Part shown: piece after piece, positions 11,506 to 23,506 of the stretch | Position numbering within the stretch: the first letter of the stretch is position 1 | How the letters are laid out: the number at the start of each line of letters is the position of its first letter | Source of the DNA: Adiantum capillus-veneris | Lineage: Eukaryota; Streptophyta; Polypodiopsida; Polypodiales; Pteridaceae | Assembly: GCA_014529385.2 (NCBI GenBank) | Contig: CM043969.1 | Span: forward strand, 25,809,946-25,873,945 | DNA length: 64,000 bases | Direction of reading: 5' to 3' | Program-made: the position numbers and the translations under genes | The notes under the pieces: generated by a model | Told to the model about the DNA's origin: nothing | Database searches by the model: none | Seen by the model: the letters and a program-made list of their open reading frames with translations, nothing else

Positions 11506-12073
11506 ATTTTGTTCTTGTGCATGCTGAATTTTGACTGCATTCGCATTCCAATCTATCTGCACATTGTACTGTTTTTGCCAAGGTTGTCCCAACATCATTG
11601 GGTGTTGTGTGCTTTCATCCTCTACCACATAGAATTTTATTGATGTAGTTGTACATGCAATAAAGTCTAGCCCAATGTTGTCAACGAGTGTGATGTACTA
11701 CTTTCCAGCACTTGAGGACTAGGATGAAGTTGGCCTGCAGATTTAAGGTGCTGGTATAATCCGTAAGAGATCAAATTTGCTTGAGCTCCAGAATCAAGCA
11801 ACGCCTTCGATTCAACTTGATTGCTACCCACTTTGACTGCAATTATTGGCTCCACTGTGTCCTCATCCAACTTCGTAAATCGAATAGCATTGATTTGCAA
11901 TGGTGCTCCACTTTGTTGTTGTTGTCGCAGAAGTCTTTGTTTTGCAATGCGTTCTTGTGCTTCTGGTTGAGCTTCCTCTCGTACTCTTTTTTTCCTTCAT
12001 TCGTTGTTTTCCTTGATGGATTTGTTGGAGCATCTCCTATGTGAGTGGTAAATGATATTTCTTCAGTCGACAT
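11506..12073 (-). pseudogene. Second retropepsin ORF of element B (3' of integrase), truncated
   Basis: Frame 11900-11667 reads INAIRFTKLDEDTVEPIIAV then VESKALLDSGAQANLISYGLY. ALLDSGA is the active-site motif of a retropepsin, with a following LISYGLY strand. It is separate from the protease between Gag and RT of the same element (23473-22805). The start overlaps the integrase end in another frame. The C-terminal part, with the GQPW-like motif and W-I-P-K repeats seen in A, was largely lost with the F insertion and deletion. The residual piece 11506-11590 is frameshifted. Confidence 0.75.
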
Positions 12074-13403
12074 CCACTAATCCAGTTCGGCATTTCTTCA
12101 CCTGCTAATGTAGCAAGCTTGATAGCTCCGCTTTTTGATAGATCACTAATCACAAATGGTCCCATCCCTCGCTTTTTAATTTTCTTGGCATGTTGCTTCA
12201 AAGTATAAACAAGTACATAATCATCTATTTTGAACTCTTTTGTGCACACATGCTTGTCAAAAAACTCTTTTTGTCTTCTCTTTTTAGCATAGATTGAAGC
12301 TACAGCTCTCAAGCGGAGTTCATCTAGCTTTTCAAGATCATTTATTCTTGAAGAGAGCTCATGCCCTGTCCATTCTAAGCATTTCACTACTCGTAGAGTT
12401 GGAATCAAAAACTCTATGGGTAGTATAGAATTTAGGCCAAACACCATGTTGTACAGTGTTTTTCTTATCGATGTTTTGTAAGCTACCCTGTATGCCCACA
12501 GTGCTGAGTGTAACTCCTGATCCCAATATGTTCTTGACTCTGAAACTATTTTAGTGAGAACCGTGCATAGTGTTTTATTTGTGGCCTCAGCTTGTCCATT
12601 TGCCTGTGGATAGTATGGAGCAGATTTCCTATGTAGGACCATGAATTCCTCTAGCAGATATTCAATGACTTCATTAAGAAAATGTGTCCACGATCACTGA
12701 CAATTTCTATTGGTAAACCGTATCGTACAAAAACATTCTCATACAAAAATTGTGCAGTAGTTCGTGCATCTGCTTTTTGCATTGCATTGCCTTGGCTTCC
12801 GCCCATTTTGTGAGATAGTCCGTAGCCACAATGATATATTGGGTATGGGTGCGATATGCAGGGGGTGAGATAGGTCCCACAAAATTAATGCCCCATTTTG
12901 CAAATGCTCGTGCTCCCATCATTGGCCGTAGTGGCATCTCATCTCTCTTTATCGGCACCTTGGTGCGCTGACATGCGTCACAACGCTTTACAAACTCTTC
13001 AGCATCCATGTGAAATGTGGGACACCATATACCTACGGTTAAGACAATTTTTGCCGTCTTATCGCCCGAAAAATGTCCTTCACTTATTCCGCTATGTGCA
13101 TGTTCTAAGTTGATTGTCCTTTCCCCGCTTATAGAGTTGGTTCCCAATTAACTGAAAGTCACGAGCTTCCAGCTCTATAGCCCTTTTCCGTGCTCTTGTG
13201 ATGTTATCAGGAAACGTCCTAGTGGTTAAGAAATAAATGATATATTGACTCCATGCAGGTGCAATGTTTACCTGAAACAATGTTGCGTGATCCACTGGTC
13301 GTTTGGCACTACATATAGTACAATTGGTAACATAAGAATGTGTGTCCGCATAAATAGTTGGCCAATAAGATCCTAACTGTTTCAGTATCTGGTGTGTTTT
13401 CAC
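12037..13403 (-). pseudogene. Integrase of element B
   Basis: Frames 13403-13092, 13147-12707 and 12642-12037. The first holds the C-terminal half of zinc module 1 (THSYVTNCTICSAKRPVDH). The second holds zinc module 2, H18-x6-H25-x30-C56-x2-C59, and the catalytic core start (WGINFVGPISPP, ATDYLTKWAEAKA). The third holds HPQANGQAEATNK with the catalytic glutamate and a GPF-type C-terminal motif (KKRGMGPFVISDLSKSGAIK). The middle aspartate region around 12700 is broken by a frameshift. The enzyme would insert element DNA in the nucleus; this copy cannot be made. Confidence 0.85.
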
Positions 13404-13448
13404 TGTTGAACAATGAAATTCACAATCCTGGATATGTGCTTCTTCAAG

Positions 13449-15500
13449 TTAGCACTCGAATTCTTCCCGATTTATACATAATCGTAGGATTTGGTCCAAT
13501 CCTAGATGATACAGTCGTCCTGCTATCAACTGGAAGTTTTTTGTTTGTTGAGTTGTTTGTTGTTTGGATCTGTACTCCGTATTATCAAACCTACTTCCAA
13601 AGGAAAGAATGCTAACAATTTCCTGTGACCATTTGGGTATCATTTCAACATTGAAAAGATAAGCATCTTGTATGTCATCATCTACTCCTTCAGGAGCTTC
13701 CCTGTTGTGTATCCTTGAAAGATGATCCACTCGTAGATGGGTTTTACCCTTTTTGACCACCACTATGAAATCAAACTCTAGCAATATAATAAACCAGCGT
13801 ACAATTCTCCCTGTATTGCATGGTTTATTTACCAGATACAAAAGATCTTGATGATATGTAAAGAACACAAATTTGGTTGCGAGCAAATAATTCCGGAATT
13901 TCTTTACAGCATAAATCATTCCTAACCCTTCTCGTTCGGTGGTTGTGTAGTTCTTTTCCGCACTGTTTAACTACCGCCTTGCATAACAAACTGGAAAATC
14001 CATTGTTCCGTCTCCAGCTTGAGCCAAAGTACTTCCGATTGCATATGCAGAAGCATCAATTTGAACATGGAATATCTTTTCCCAATCTGTTGCTTTAAGC
14101 ACGGGTGCTGATATAAGGTTTTCCTTCAGCTTTTGGAATGAAGTTTCACACTCCTCGGTCCAATCAAAATTGACTAGCAAACGATACAGAGGTTGCACGA
14201 TAACCGCATACATGTATATGAATCTTCGATAATATACGCAGTGTCCCATGAAGGATTGCACTTGTTTCGCATTAGTAGGCCTGGGTAGGTCTACGATGAC
14301 TTTGACTTTGTCTAGGTCAGTGGTTATGCCATTTCTTGAGACAATGTGTCCTAAGATGCGACCTTGCTTAACCATAAAGATACACTTTTCCAGGTTAAGA
14401 CAGATTCGATATGTCCTACATTTTTCAAAGACCTTTTGCAGATGGTCAATATGTTCCTCTCGTAGAAGAGAGTGTACACAAAGATCATCCATGTATATTT
14501 CTAAGAATATTCTCAGGTATTCTTTGAACGCGTGCGTCATTAACCTTTGGAAGGTGGTTGGGGCATTAGTTAAGCCAAATGGCATAACTCGATACGCAAA
14601 AATTTCCCATTCTGTGGCAAACGCTGTTTTGTGTTGATCCTTCCTTGCTATTGCCAGTTGGTTATATCCTAAAAACCCATCCAGAAAGGAATAAGCCCGT
14701 TTTCTGGCCACCCGCTCAAGTACATGTTGTGTGATTGGCAAGGGATAATTATCCCTTATGGTGGCTGCATTTACCTTTTTGAGGTTTACACGCACTCTCA
14801 GTTTTCCGTTCTTTTTGGGAACCACCACAATGGGTGACACCCAATCTGTATGTTCAATTTCATAGATGAATTCAGCTTCCATCAACTTATCAATCTCCTC
14901 TTTGATTCGTTTAGCAAATGTGTCATTATATGTATAAGGACGTTGTTTGCTAGGTTTTGCATCTAATTTCAAAGGAATTGTATGTTGGCATATCAATGGA
15001 TCAACTCCTTTGAGGTCTTTATAGGACCATGCAAACACATCTTTATACTTCTTGAGAAGTTGTGGTAGCCGTTCTTCTTCTTCAGGCTGTAAATCGTTTG
15101 CTATATAGACCGACTAAGGCTTTTCACCTGGTTCCACGAGGTCTATCCTTTTTGCATTTTCTGGCCCATCGTAAGATTCTTGGTTGGTTCTTTCCTTGAC
15201 TGGTGGCGTCATGATGATTTTTCTGTCCTGGATGGTAAATTTGCGATAGTTAGATGGTACATTCATGTTTCCCTTTTCTGACTCCCCTTTACCATCACTA
15301 TCTTCTTCAGTAGTTCATATCTCACGTAAAGACCGTTTCAGTTCTTGGTATTTCTGTTTACGCTCCAGTTTGGTCCACCTTCGGTCTCTTGTTGTTTCTT
15401 TTTTTGCTTTTTGAGATTTTTGTTATTTTGTTTCTGTTTTAGCTTTTCGTTCCTGTTTTATTTCCTCTTGCATTCTTTCCTTGCGATCTTTAGAGAATCT
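13449..15500 (-). pseudogene. RT and RNase H of element B
   Basis: The main frame 15038-13971 carries RT motifs in order: [43 protein letters not shown] and the active site IYMDDLCVHS. The RNase H domain begins at VQIDASAYAIG (first Asp) and continues in frame 13919-13449. There the normally acidic TDHQ motif reads TYHQDL, so a catalytic Asp is replaced by Tyr. The linker DHLSRIHN and the first half of zinc module 1 (FQLIAGRLYHLG) follow. The stretch 15039-15500 continues upstream pol in broken frames (KYKDVFAWSYKDLKG-type start, KKR-rich). Confidence 0.9.
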
Positions 15501-15754
15501 TCATGATATGTGATCTTTTAGACAATCCTCTGCTTTTACAAGCATCAAATAGTGAGTTTTACCTTTTATCCTGGGCATCAAGTTCTTTCTTGCTTTGTTT
15601 CCTGCTTGTTTCCTCCTATAGCGTAATTGGCGTCTAGGGCGCTGATTAGCAAAATCATGAAACTTGATATTCTCAGTTTTCCTCTCACACTCACTTGAGG
15701 TGTATGAGCACTCATTATCTGCATCATCATTTACTTCCAGATGTTGAAAGGAGT
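15501..15754 (-). pseudogene. Gag-pol linker of element B (downstream of the C insertion)
   Basis: The frame reads NECSYTSSECERKTENIKFH, then ANQRPRRQLRYRRKQAGNKA and MPRIKGKTHYLM, matching A at 57627-57835. It is an acidic/serine stretch followed by a basic stretch between protease and RT. Element C interrupts it at 15754/22250. Confidence 0.65.
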
Positions 15755-15969
15755 TGACGGGAGCAAAGCGAACCCCGAACACCCGACGGCCTCTAAAACA
15801 CCGGGGACCGAACGGCGCGCCTTGAGCCTGTCATGGTAAAGCAAACAGGGGGCACCACCTAGCTTCAGCGGCTAGGACGCAAACAACACACCACCATAAC
15901 AAAGTTTTCATCCAAGAGAGATGGATGCTTTGGGAGTAATGATGAAGAGGAAGGGGAATGAGATCAAGT

Positions 15970-16053
<84 letters not shown>

Positions 16054-17351
16054 AGCGGCTTAGTACTTAGGCACCACAGAAGGATGACGAATCCGCACAC
16101 CCTTCACACATACACAAGCTCACTCCAAACACAAGACTAGGTGGCGATTCCGCACACCTCACATGGGCAAAACATTGCCAGAAAACATACTCACAAAACC
16201 TCAAGCTTTATTTAGAGAACAAGGCGATGAAATGGGGGGTATAGGGTAGGGGAAAGAGAAGGGAGAGAGTGGTAGAGCACATGGATGATAGGTGGGAGCT
16301 GATGGCGAAGACTCGCACGAGGATTATGGCCATCATCCTTCATTTAGTTGCCCTTCATCTTCCATAGCCAAGGGTGTAGAGGTCATGCTCAAGACAAGCA
16401 TGGTGATTGCGGTGATGGTGATGGTGTGGGTGTGTGTGTGTTTGCACTAGGCACACACAGTGCATAGTGTGTTCTTTGGTGATGTTGTGTGTCCTGAGTG
16501 TGATGGTGACCCCTCTTTATATAGGGTAGGAGAGGGGAGAAATTCTAGAATTTAGAAATGAAGAAATCATTATCTACACAAACCATGTGATTGTGGGCCC
16601 CACTTGTCTGGCTGTGTGTATATGTGCTAGAACAGCAGTCTCATGAGAGAGAGACTAAGAGAGAGAGAGATGGGTTGATGAAAAAAAGTGAGAGGTGACA
16701 TGGAGAATAAAGTAATTACAAAAGGGGAGTGTGTTAAGAGGTGAATCTGTGTGTAGATGTGTGTGAACACAAGAAAATCAGGTAACCACTGGGTGGGGAT
16801 GGGTCTGTGGGCACCTTTTTCAGCGAAACTGAGTGTGTGTGAGTGTGGGGGAGGCCATCTGGCTACAAGACAAGAGAGATTTTGAATTTTAGAGAGAGAG
16901 GGGGGGTATTTGGATCATGGGAGAGTGTAGGAGAGAGAAAAAGGGGGGTGGGGTATACTGTTTTGGAAGATAGCATAAGTTGCATGTGAGTTAGGGTGCA
17001 TTATTGGTGAGTTATAATGCATTATTGGTGAGAGGTGGGGTAGCTTGAGGGGAGAGAGAAAGGAGAAAGGACAAGGGGAAGAGAGAGGGGGTTGATCTTT
17101 TGAGTGGAGGAGAGGAAAAGGGACACACGGCGGGGCAACAATGAAGAAAAAGGAGGCAAGGTGGGGATGGGCTACCCCGCAGGCATGAGGTGGCCTATTT
17201 TACCTTTCTTATATATTTACATAATCATACTTTATTTTTTTTCTTACTTTTTCCAATGCCTTTTATCACTCCCTCCCTAAGAGGGGGTTTTCATGGGGTG
17301 GGGATGAGAGAAGAGGGGTATGGGAGCTTGGCTTGTGAAAAGCCCCCATCA
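15755..17351 (-). repeat. 3' LTR of element C
   Basis: Begins TGACGGGAGC and ends CCCCCATCA. It contains a long (GA)n tract at 15970-16050, TG-rich runs around 16430, and a minus-strand TATA core (CCTATATAAAG, 16516-16525). The first ~20 codons of the LTR on the minus strand are in frame with the C ORF, which ends at 17291. Confidence 0.9.
15967..16050. repeat. (GA)n microsatellite in C 3' LTR
   Basis: A nearly pure GA tract broken by two GTGAGT units. The matching tract in the 5' LTR is 20887-20939 and differs in length, as expected from slippage. Confidence 0.95.
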
Positions 17352-19843
17352 TTAGCCCTCCCCTTTTGGCTAGAGGCATTCATGTCTCTAGCGCTGTTTC
17401 TTCTTCCACTTAGCTGTAGTATGCGATATCGAGTTGCCTTTTGAATTAGCCATTCCATTTGGCCATTGGTGAGATTTCTGGGATATTCGTTGATCTGTAA
17501 CAGGTCCGGGTGATAGCTTGTTTCTTGGAATAGTGTCGGTTGATTAAAGGGGAAGCCCATGGCTTCCAGAACTTTGTGCCAGTGTCCTCTTGGATCCCAA
17601 GTGAAAAATAGGATCATTGTCTGCAGTGTCCGAACAATAAAATTTGCATGCCAAATTGGACCAAATTTGTAACCACCAGTAGCGAGAGGAGAAATGAGCA
17701 TCTTGGCTCCTGTAAAGACAGAACCGAAAATTATGATTCCCAAGAGTGTACCAAGAGTCCACCATATATGGCCGCCTTGTTGGTGTGGTGAGATCAAGTT
17801 GTCTTCAGAGTCCTGCTTACTGCCATTAGAAAAAATTGCAAGCATATCATGCTTCTTTTGGGTGTGCTGAAACATGTCAGCTTCCTTTACTGATGCTAAT
17901 AGCAAGCCACCTACCTTGCGGCTTAAATACAAGAGTAATCCACTTACCTTTCTCCAAAGAGAGGATGCACTATTTGTAAAAAATTGTACCAAATTGCGAA
18001 TGAGGTCTTCCTTCTTGCATTCTATTAGGCTTTTGTCTATCCATGGCTCCTTTGCTCTTATCTCCATGCTGATCTTCTCTCTATATGTTAGAGCAGCTAG
18101 CCATAGCCATAGGTCTGATGCATCCCATGCAAACACAATGCTGTGTTGTGGAGGAGTTTGGAACATCCTTAAAAGGTTGGCAGCATATTGATCATCAAAC
18201 TTACTCTGAACACCCTCACATAAACTGGAGGCATTACCCATCTCCATGTTTATAACACCCTTCAGTAGACTAGAGGCATTACCCATCTCTAAGTCTATAA
18301 CACTACACAATAAAGTCTTGCTCGGCTGCCAAGCCTCTGGAGAAATATCCAACTCCAAACCTTCAGTCATACTTACCTCTTCGTTATGGTCCTTAAGTGA
18401 AACTGCCTTGATGCAAGATTCCTTTAGCTTGCTACACTGTCCTGGGTCCATGCTGGTGCACAGGCTTCCGTTTTCAAAGCCCTCCCCTTTGCTTGATATG
18501 TTGCCCACCTTCTGCAAAGCCTTGCTAGCAGGCTGGTCTTCCTCTTCTCTTGTATCTTTCATGCCATTTGCATTCCTCTTACTCTGACAAGGCCTAATCA
18601 ACACTTCACACCTTCTTACCCTTACTGCCCAATGCTGTCGATTGATCGCTTTGGTGCCTATTTCATTCAAGGTTAAAGATGTACTCACATTTGTAACACA
18701 ATTTTCTTGACTTACCTCCCCCACCTGGGTAGCATCTTTTGATTCTTTAACCTCTTGTTCCACTACTTCAGTTCTTTGAATAAACTTCTCGCTTGATCCT
18801 TCTTCGGTTACCTTCATCTTGACCTCTTCTGCAAGACCAATGATACTTGGTGTGGGGGTACCAATTGATGGTGGGCGTAGGATGATTGTAAGTGGTGATT
18901 GTGGCGGGAGTAGAATTTGTGTTGGTGGGGCTGGTGCTCGGGGTGGGGGTGGGGGTGTTGTTTCGCTAGGGGCTGACAATTGGTTCCTCCTACCTCCTCT
19001 ATTATAGTTTTGTCGTGGTTTGGGACAGTAGTACATACCGTGACCGTCTTCTCCGCAGTTGTAGCAGTGATACTCTCTATTTTGTCGTCGTGCTCTTCCA
19101 GGGTCTTGATCTCTTTCTTGACTCCTCCCTTGCTGTATTAAGTGGACAGACAAACTCTGCAGTTGGTCAGTAATATGGGCCAACATATCTTGTTGGTCAT
19201 CTCTTACCCCAAGAGCCGGTGGTGGTGGTGGAATGGTGGTTGTCATAGTTGCTGGTCGACGTGATGTTCCGAATTATGTTGACTCGGTTTCTTTGGCTTT
19301 CATTCGCAGCTTCTTGTCTTTAAGGCGAGCAATCTCAATGGCTAACTCGTACGTAGCCGGGAATCTACCTTTCACCTTCTCCTTGAGAAGCGGCCATAAG
19401 CCATGCATGAACCGATCTTTTTTTAGGAAATCGGGTGCAGCTTCCCCCCTAGCCAGTGACTCAACCCACCGTTCCCACAAATCCACAAATTTGGACTCAT
19501 AGGTGGCATATTCTAAAAGACCCTCCTGCTTCAAGTCTTTCAACTTGTCCCACAACTTTTCTGAAGTGGTACCTCCCCCAAAGCACCTCTTAAAAGTGGT
19601 TTTTAAGGGTTCCCAGTCATCCTTGGTTGCTTGTGGAAGTGCATTGTACCATGATCTAGCTTCTAGCTTCATGAGATGCTTAAAGATTCTAACCCGGGAT
19701 TCATCCGTATCTTTGTTGCTCACTACACATGCTACTTCAAAGTCATCTAGGAAGTCTCTTACCAAATCCTCCCCCTTCTTTCCTTTAAATGTTGGAAATG
19801 CTACACTTGCCATGATTACTGAGAGAGAGCTAGAAAGACACAC
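17291..19843 (-). CDS. Gag-like protein of element C with zinc knuckle and C-terminal membrane segment
   Basis: The first frame (19843-19274) is a capsid domain of the retrotransposon Gag type: FPTFKGKKGEDLVRDFLDDF, WYNALPQATKDDW, then DFLKKDRFMHGLWPLLKEKV. A single in-frame TAA at 19274-19276 separates it from the 651-residue frame 19246-17291, with nine sense codons between. The second frame has a proline-rich start, a zinc knuckle CYNCGEDGHGMYYC (C61, C64, H69, C74), a long linker with duplicated NMEMGNASSL repeats, a hydrophobic segment around residues 490-515 (TLGTLLGIIIFGSVF) and TWDPRGHWHKVLEAMG. It reads through the polypurine tract into the LTR. The stop may be a mutation (CAA to TAA) or a readthrough site. 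Role inferred: particle formation. Confidence 0.75.
17352..17371 (-). other. Polypurine tract of element C
   Basis: The minus strand reads AAAAGGGGAGGGCTAA directly before the LTR start TGATGGGGGC. It lies inside the coding frame of the C ORF. Confidence 0.75.
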
Positions 19844-19896
19844 TGCTTAGCTTGCAAAAGTTTTTTTCTTCTTTACAAGGAGGCGTATATACCCTC

Positions 19897-20598
19897 TTAT
19901 ACTAGGACATAGATTAAAACTTCAAACGGTACATTGCCTTGTACCAAAGGTAGGACAAATGGTTGATCTGATGCCAGAACCTCAAAAAATCGCTCCCCAC
20001 CCAGCATGGTGTCAATGACGTGCTGGTAGTGAGCCTTCAAGTATAGTATTACCTTGATTGAGCGTACACGTGTTGGTATGTGTGATCTGTCTTGAGGTAG
20101 GTTGTACTGATTCATGTGAAGCTTAGAGGTGCTTAGTCACTGTCCAAGCTTGTGGGAGAGGGTGGTGTTCTTTCCTGAAACAAACTCAGTAGATCCCTAG
20201 TTTCTCTAGTGAGAGTGTGAGCCAATGATTCCGTTATCTGTGCTGCAGCATCAGGTGCGACTTGAAAACTGACTGTGATAATCACCTCGGTGACTTGAGT
20301 TACCCGATTCTCAAAGTAGAATAGTGTTGATTCTCTATTGTGTAGAGCTCCTTCCATTTTGTTGTTGTGGGTTGGTTGTAGGTTGCGGACATGGTTTCGA
20401 CCTTGTCCTTCTTCTTCTTGGCACTTGGCCTATGTATATCCACTGGGTTTGGCGTGTTGGTTGACTCTCCCACTGCAAATCGATTACCGTTACGCCTGGC
20501 ACTCGAGCTTCGATGGAGATGCGGAGTTCGTCTAGTTGTGCTTGGAGCTCTTCTTCTTCTGTCGTCCAATTAGCAAATCCTGCTAGCCATTCATCCAT
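19897..20598 (-). other. Leader of element C with three short open frames
   Basis: Between primer site and gag there are open frames of 87 (20598-20335), 74 (20357-20133) and 72 residues (20115-19897). The first overlaps the second. They have ordinary amino-acid composition (FENRVTQVTEVIITVSFQV; LGGERFFEVLASDQPFVLPL) and may be remnants of one N-terminal protein or real upstream ORFs. I do not recognise them. Confidence 0.4.
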
Positions 20599-20651
20599 TC
20601 ACAATAGTTTAAGGGTTTCAGTCTTGTGAACTGAAGGGTTTCATGAAAAGA

Positions 20652-20671
20652 TCCTCAGTGGGGGCACCAAA
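20652..20671 (-). other. Putative primer binding site of C
   Basis: Next to the 5' LTR the minus strand reads TGGTGCCCCCACTGAGGATC, beginning with TGG as needed to pair with a tRNA CCA end. tRNA not identified. Confidence 0.55.
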
Positions 20672-20883
20672 TGACGGGAGCAAAGCGAACTCCGAACCCC
20701 CGACGGCCTCTAAAACACCGGGGACCGAATGGCGCGCCTCGAGTCTGTCATGGTAAAGCAAACAGGGGGCACCACCTAGCTTCAGCGGCTAGGACACAAA
20801 CAACACACCACCATAACAAAGTTTTCATCCAAGAGAGATGGATGCTTTGGGAGTAATGATAAAGAGCAAGGGGAATGAGATCA

Positions 20884-20941
<58 letters not shown>

Positions 20942-22249
20942 TATAGCGGCTTAGTACTTAGGCACCACAGAAGGATGGCGAATCCACACACCCTTCACAC
21001 ATACACAAGCTCACTCCAAACACAAGACTAGGTGGCGATTCCACACACCTCACATGGGCAAAACATTGCCAGAAAACATACTCACAAAACCTCAAGCTTT
21101 ATTTAGAGAATAAGGCGATGAAATGGGGGGTATAGGGTAGGGGAAAGAGAAGGGAGAGAGTGGTAGAGCACATGGATGATAGGCGGGAGCTGATGGCGAA
21201 GACTCGCACGAGGATCATGGCCATCATCCTTCATTTAGTTGCCCTTCATCTTCCATAGCCAAGGGTGTAGAGGTCATGCTCAAGACAAGCATGGTGATTG
21301 CGGTGATGGTGATGGTGTGGGTGTGTGTGTGTGTGCACTAGGCACACACAGTGCATAGTGTGTTCTTTGGTGATGTTGTGTGTCCTTAGTGTGATGGTGA
21401 CCCCTCTTTATATAGGGTAGGAGGGGAGAGAAATTCTAGAATTTAGAAATGAAGAAATCATTATCTACACAAACCATGTGACTGTGGGCCCCACTTGTCT
21501 GGCTGTGTGTATATGCGCTAGAACAGCAGTCTCATGAGAGAGAGACTAAGAGAGAGAGATGGGTTGATGAAAAAAAGTGAGAGGTGACATGGAGAATAAA
21601 GTAATTACAAGAGGGGAGAGAGGGGAGTGTGTTAAGAGGTGAATCTGTGGGCAGATGTGTATGAACACAAGAAAATCAGGTAACCACTGGGTGGGGATGG
21701 GTCTGTGGGCACCTTTTTCAGTGAAAATGAGTGTGTGTGAGTGTGGGGGAGGCCATCTGGCTACAAGACAAGAGAGATTTTGAATTTTAGAGAGAGAGGA
21801 GGGGTATTTGGATCATGGGAGAGTGTAGGAGAGAGAAAAAGGGGGGTGGGGTATACTGTTTTGGAAGATAGCATAAGTTGCATGTGAGTTAGGGTGCATT
21901 ATTGGTGAGTTATAATGCATTATTGGTGAGAGGTGGGGTAGCTTGAGGGGAGAGAGAAAGGAGAAAGGACAAGGGGAAGAGAGAGGGGGTTGACCTTTTG
22001 AGTGGAGGAGAGGAAAAGGGACACACGACGGGGCAACAGTGAAGAAAAAGGAGGCAAGGTGGGGATGGGCTACCCCGCAGGCATGAGGTGGCCTATTTTA
22101 CCTTTCTTATATATTTACATAATCATACTTTATTTTTTTTCTTACTTTTTCCAATGCCTTTTATCACTCCCTCCCTAAGAGGGGGTTTTCATGGAGTGGG
22201 GACGAGAGAAGATGGGTATGGGAGCTTGGCTTGTGAAAAGCCCCCATCA
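20672..22249 (-). repeat. 5' LTR of element C
   Basis: 1,578 bp, close to identical with 15755-17351. (GA)n at 20887-20939. TATA core on the minus strand at 21407-21416. Ends CCCCCATCA at 22249, after which B gag-pro sequence resumes with GAGTTATAAAAC. Confidence 0.9.
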
Positions 22250-23473
22250 GAGTTATAAAACACTTCTTGTCCTGGTGGTTCTATCGTCTCATCTTCTCCT
22301 GGTATAATGCTTACCATGTAATAGGGTAGCACATCATAGCCGTCCTTATCGTAAAATTTTGTTGTTGGACTATCTGTAATGGTACATACATCCAATGTTG
22401 CTAGTATGTGTTCCCATTCTAGAGGTTCCAAGGCATCTTCAGGGAAAGGTTCCATAATATACTCCTTGTCCTCTATCGCTCTTTCTAAGACACATTCCTC
22501 TCTTCTTAAGATTCCACAATGTGAAGCTCCGTACATCCATTGCTCTTTTGGTTGCCCTAACCATGCTGGGAGTTCTTATCCTGCTACTGTAGCTGAATCA
22601 AACTCTTCCACAGGTGTTTGGTTCACATCTTTGTAACTATGGTCTTTCAGATGTATTTTAGTTGTTGTCTCGCCATGTCTGAGGTATATGTGGTCATAAC
22701 CCCAATCTTGGACCAAAGATGATCTCATAATTGTTCTTTTTGTCGAAATCGACTATCGCAAATGTATGCTCATACTCGATCCCGCACGAAGTGACAATCA
22801 CTTTTTATAAGAGTCCTAGAGGCTTCTCCATGAACCCGTCTGCCAGTTGCAATTTCATTCTGGTAGCTCTTAAAGCTGGTTTTCCCCGTTTTTTCCAGAT
22901 TTCCTTGGTGGCGATAGCAACTCCCGCTCCACTATCAAGAATAGCTTTGGAAACTACTCCTTGGAATTCTACTAGTAGCGTGGTGTTTCCATCTTCTCCC
23001 TCGCAATACTCTCCAACCTTGTTTAATGGTACTGGCCTAGTGTTTAGTTGAGGCCTGTCCAACTCTCTGATCCCTTGCTGTACCCTCAAGGTGGGGTCTC
23101 TTACTCCAAATTTTTCTAGGCATTTACCTACTGTGTTCCACATGTTTGGCCGTAACCTGAGGAGTTTTGATAATGTGATTGTGCATGCCACCGGGGTGGA
23201 CAATAACTCAATCAATCCTTGCGAATCCATCACTTTGTTAGAAGAAAGTCTTTGAGATGGGATTGCTCTCACTTCTGACTTGGCTTCATACTCTCCTAGG
23301 TAAGAGGGTACAGTTTTCAGCGAGTCTGGTTGGCTGTGCCCCGAACTAATTGATCCTTGGTCTCCCCCTTGTGAATCTATCTCAAAGTTCATTTGTGACC
23401 TTGCCTCAAATTCTTCAATAGGAGGTAAGATTACATTCTTTTCTTTTCTCATGCTATTCATGTGGTTACTCAT
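22250..23473 (-). pseudogene. First retropepsin region of element B
   Basis: Frame 23473-22805 contains NTTLLVEFQGVVSKAILDSG followed by AGVAIATKEIW, a retropepsin active site (DSG) in the usual place between Gag and RT. Downstream frames (22536-22250) read ERAIEDKEYIMEPFPEDALE and EWEHILATLDV. An apparent open frame running on into 22189 is an artefact of the C LTR junction. Stops and shifts at ~22800 and ~22560 make the region inactive. Sister: 57627-58924. Confidence 0.8.
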
Positions 23474-23506
23474 CCTATTAGCCTTGTTGGCCTCATGGAT
23501 TTGCTT

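Larger units (their letters stand above)
15755..22249 (-). mobile_element. Element C: non-autonomous LTR retrotransposon encoding only Gag-like protein
   Basis: Two nearly identical LTRs (15755-17351, 20672-22249) flank a 3.3-kb interior with one Gag-type frame set. The flanking 4 bp GAGT are duplicated (15751-15754, 22250-22253). The LTRs differ mainly by C/T and G/A changes and small indels, so this is a recent insertion. It lacks protease, RT and integrase, fitting the gag-only (TR-GAG) type, which must be mobilised by another element's enzymes. Confidence 0.9.

Noticed and set aside
16430-16460. TG-rich runs as a functional regulatory site
   Set aside because: Simple slippage repeats that vary between the two C LTRs.
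22189-22536. A 115-residue minus-strand frame that joins B protease-linker sequence to a GGFSQAKLPYPSS tail
   Set aside because: It is created by the junction with the C LTR; the same tail ends the C ORF because both use LTR sequence.
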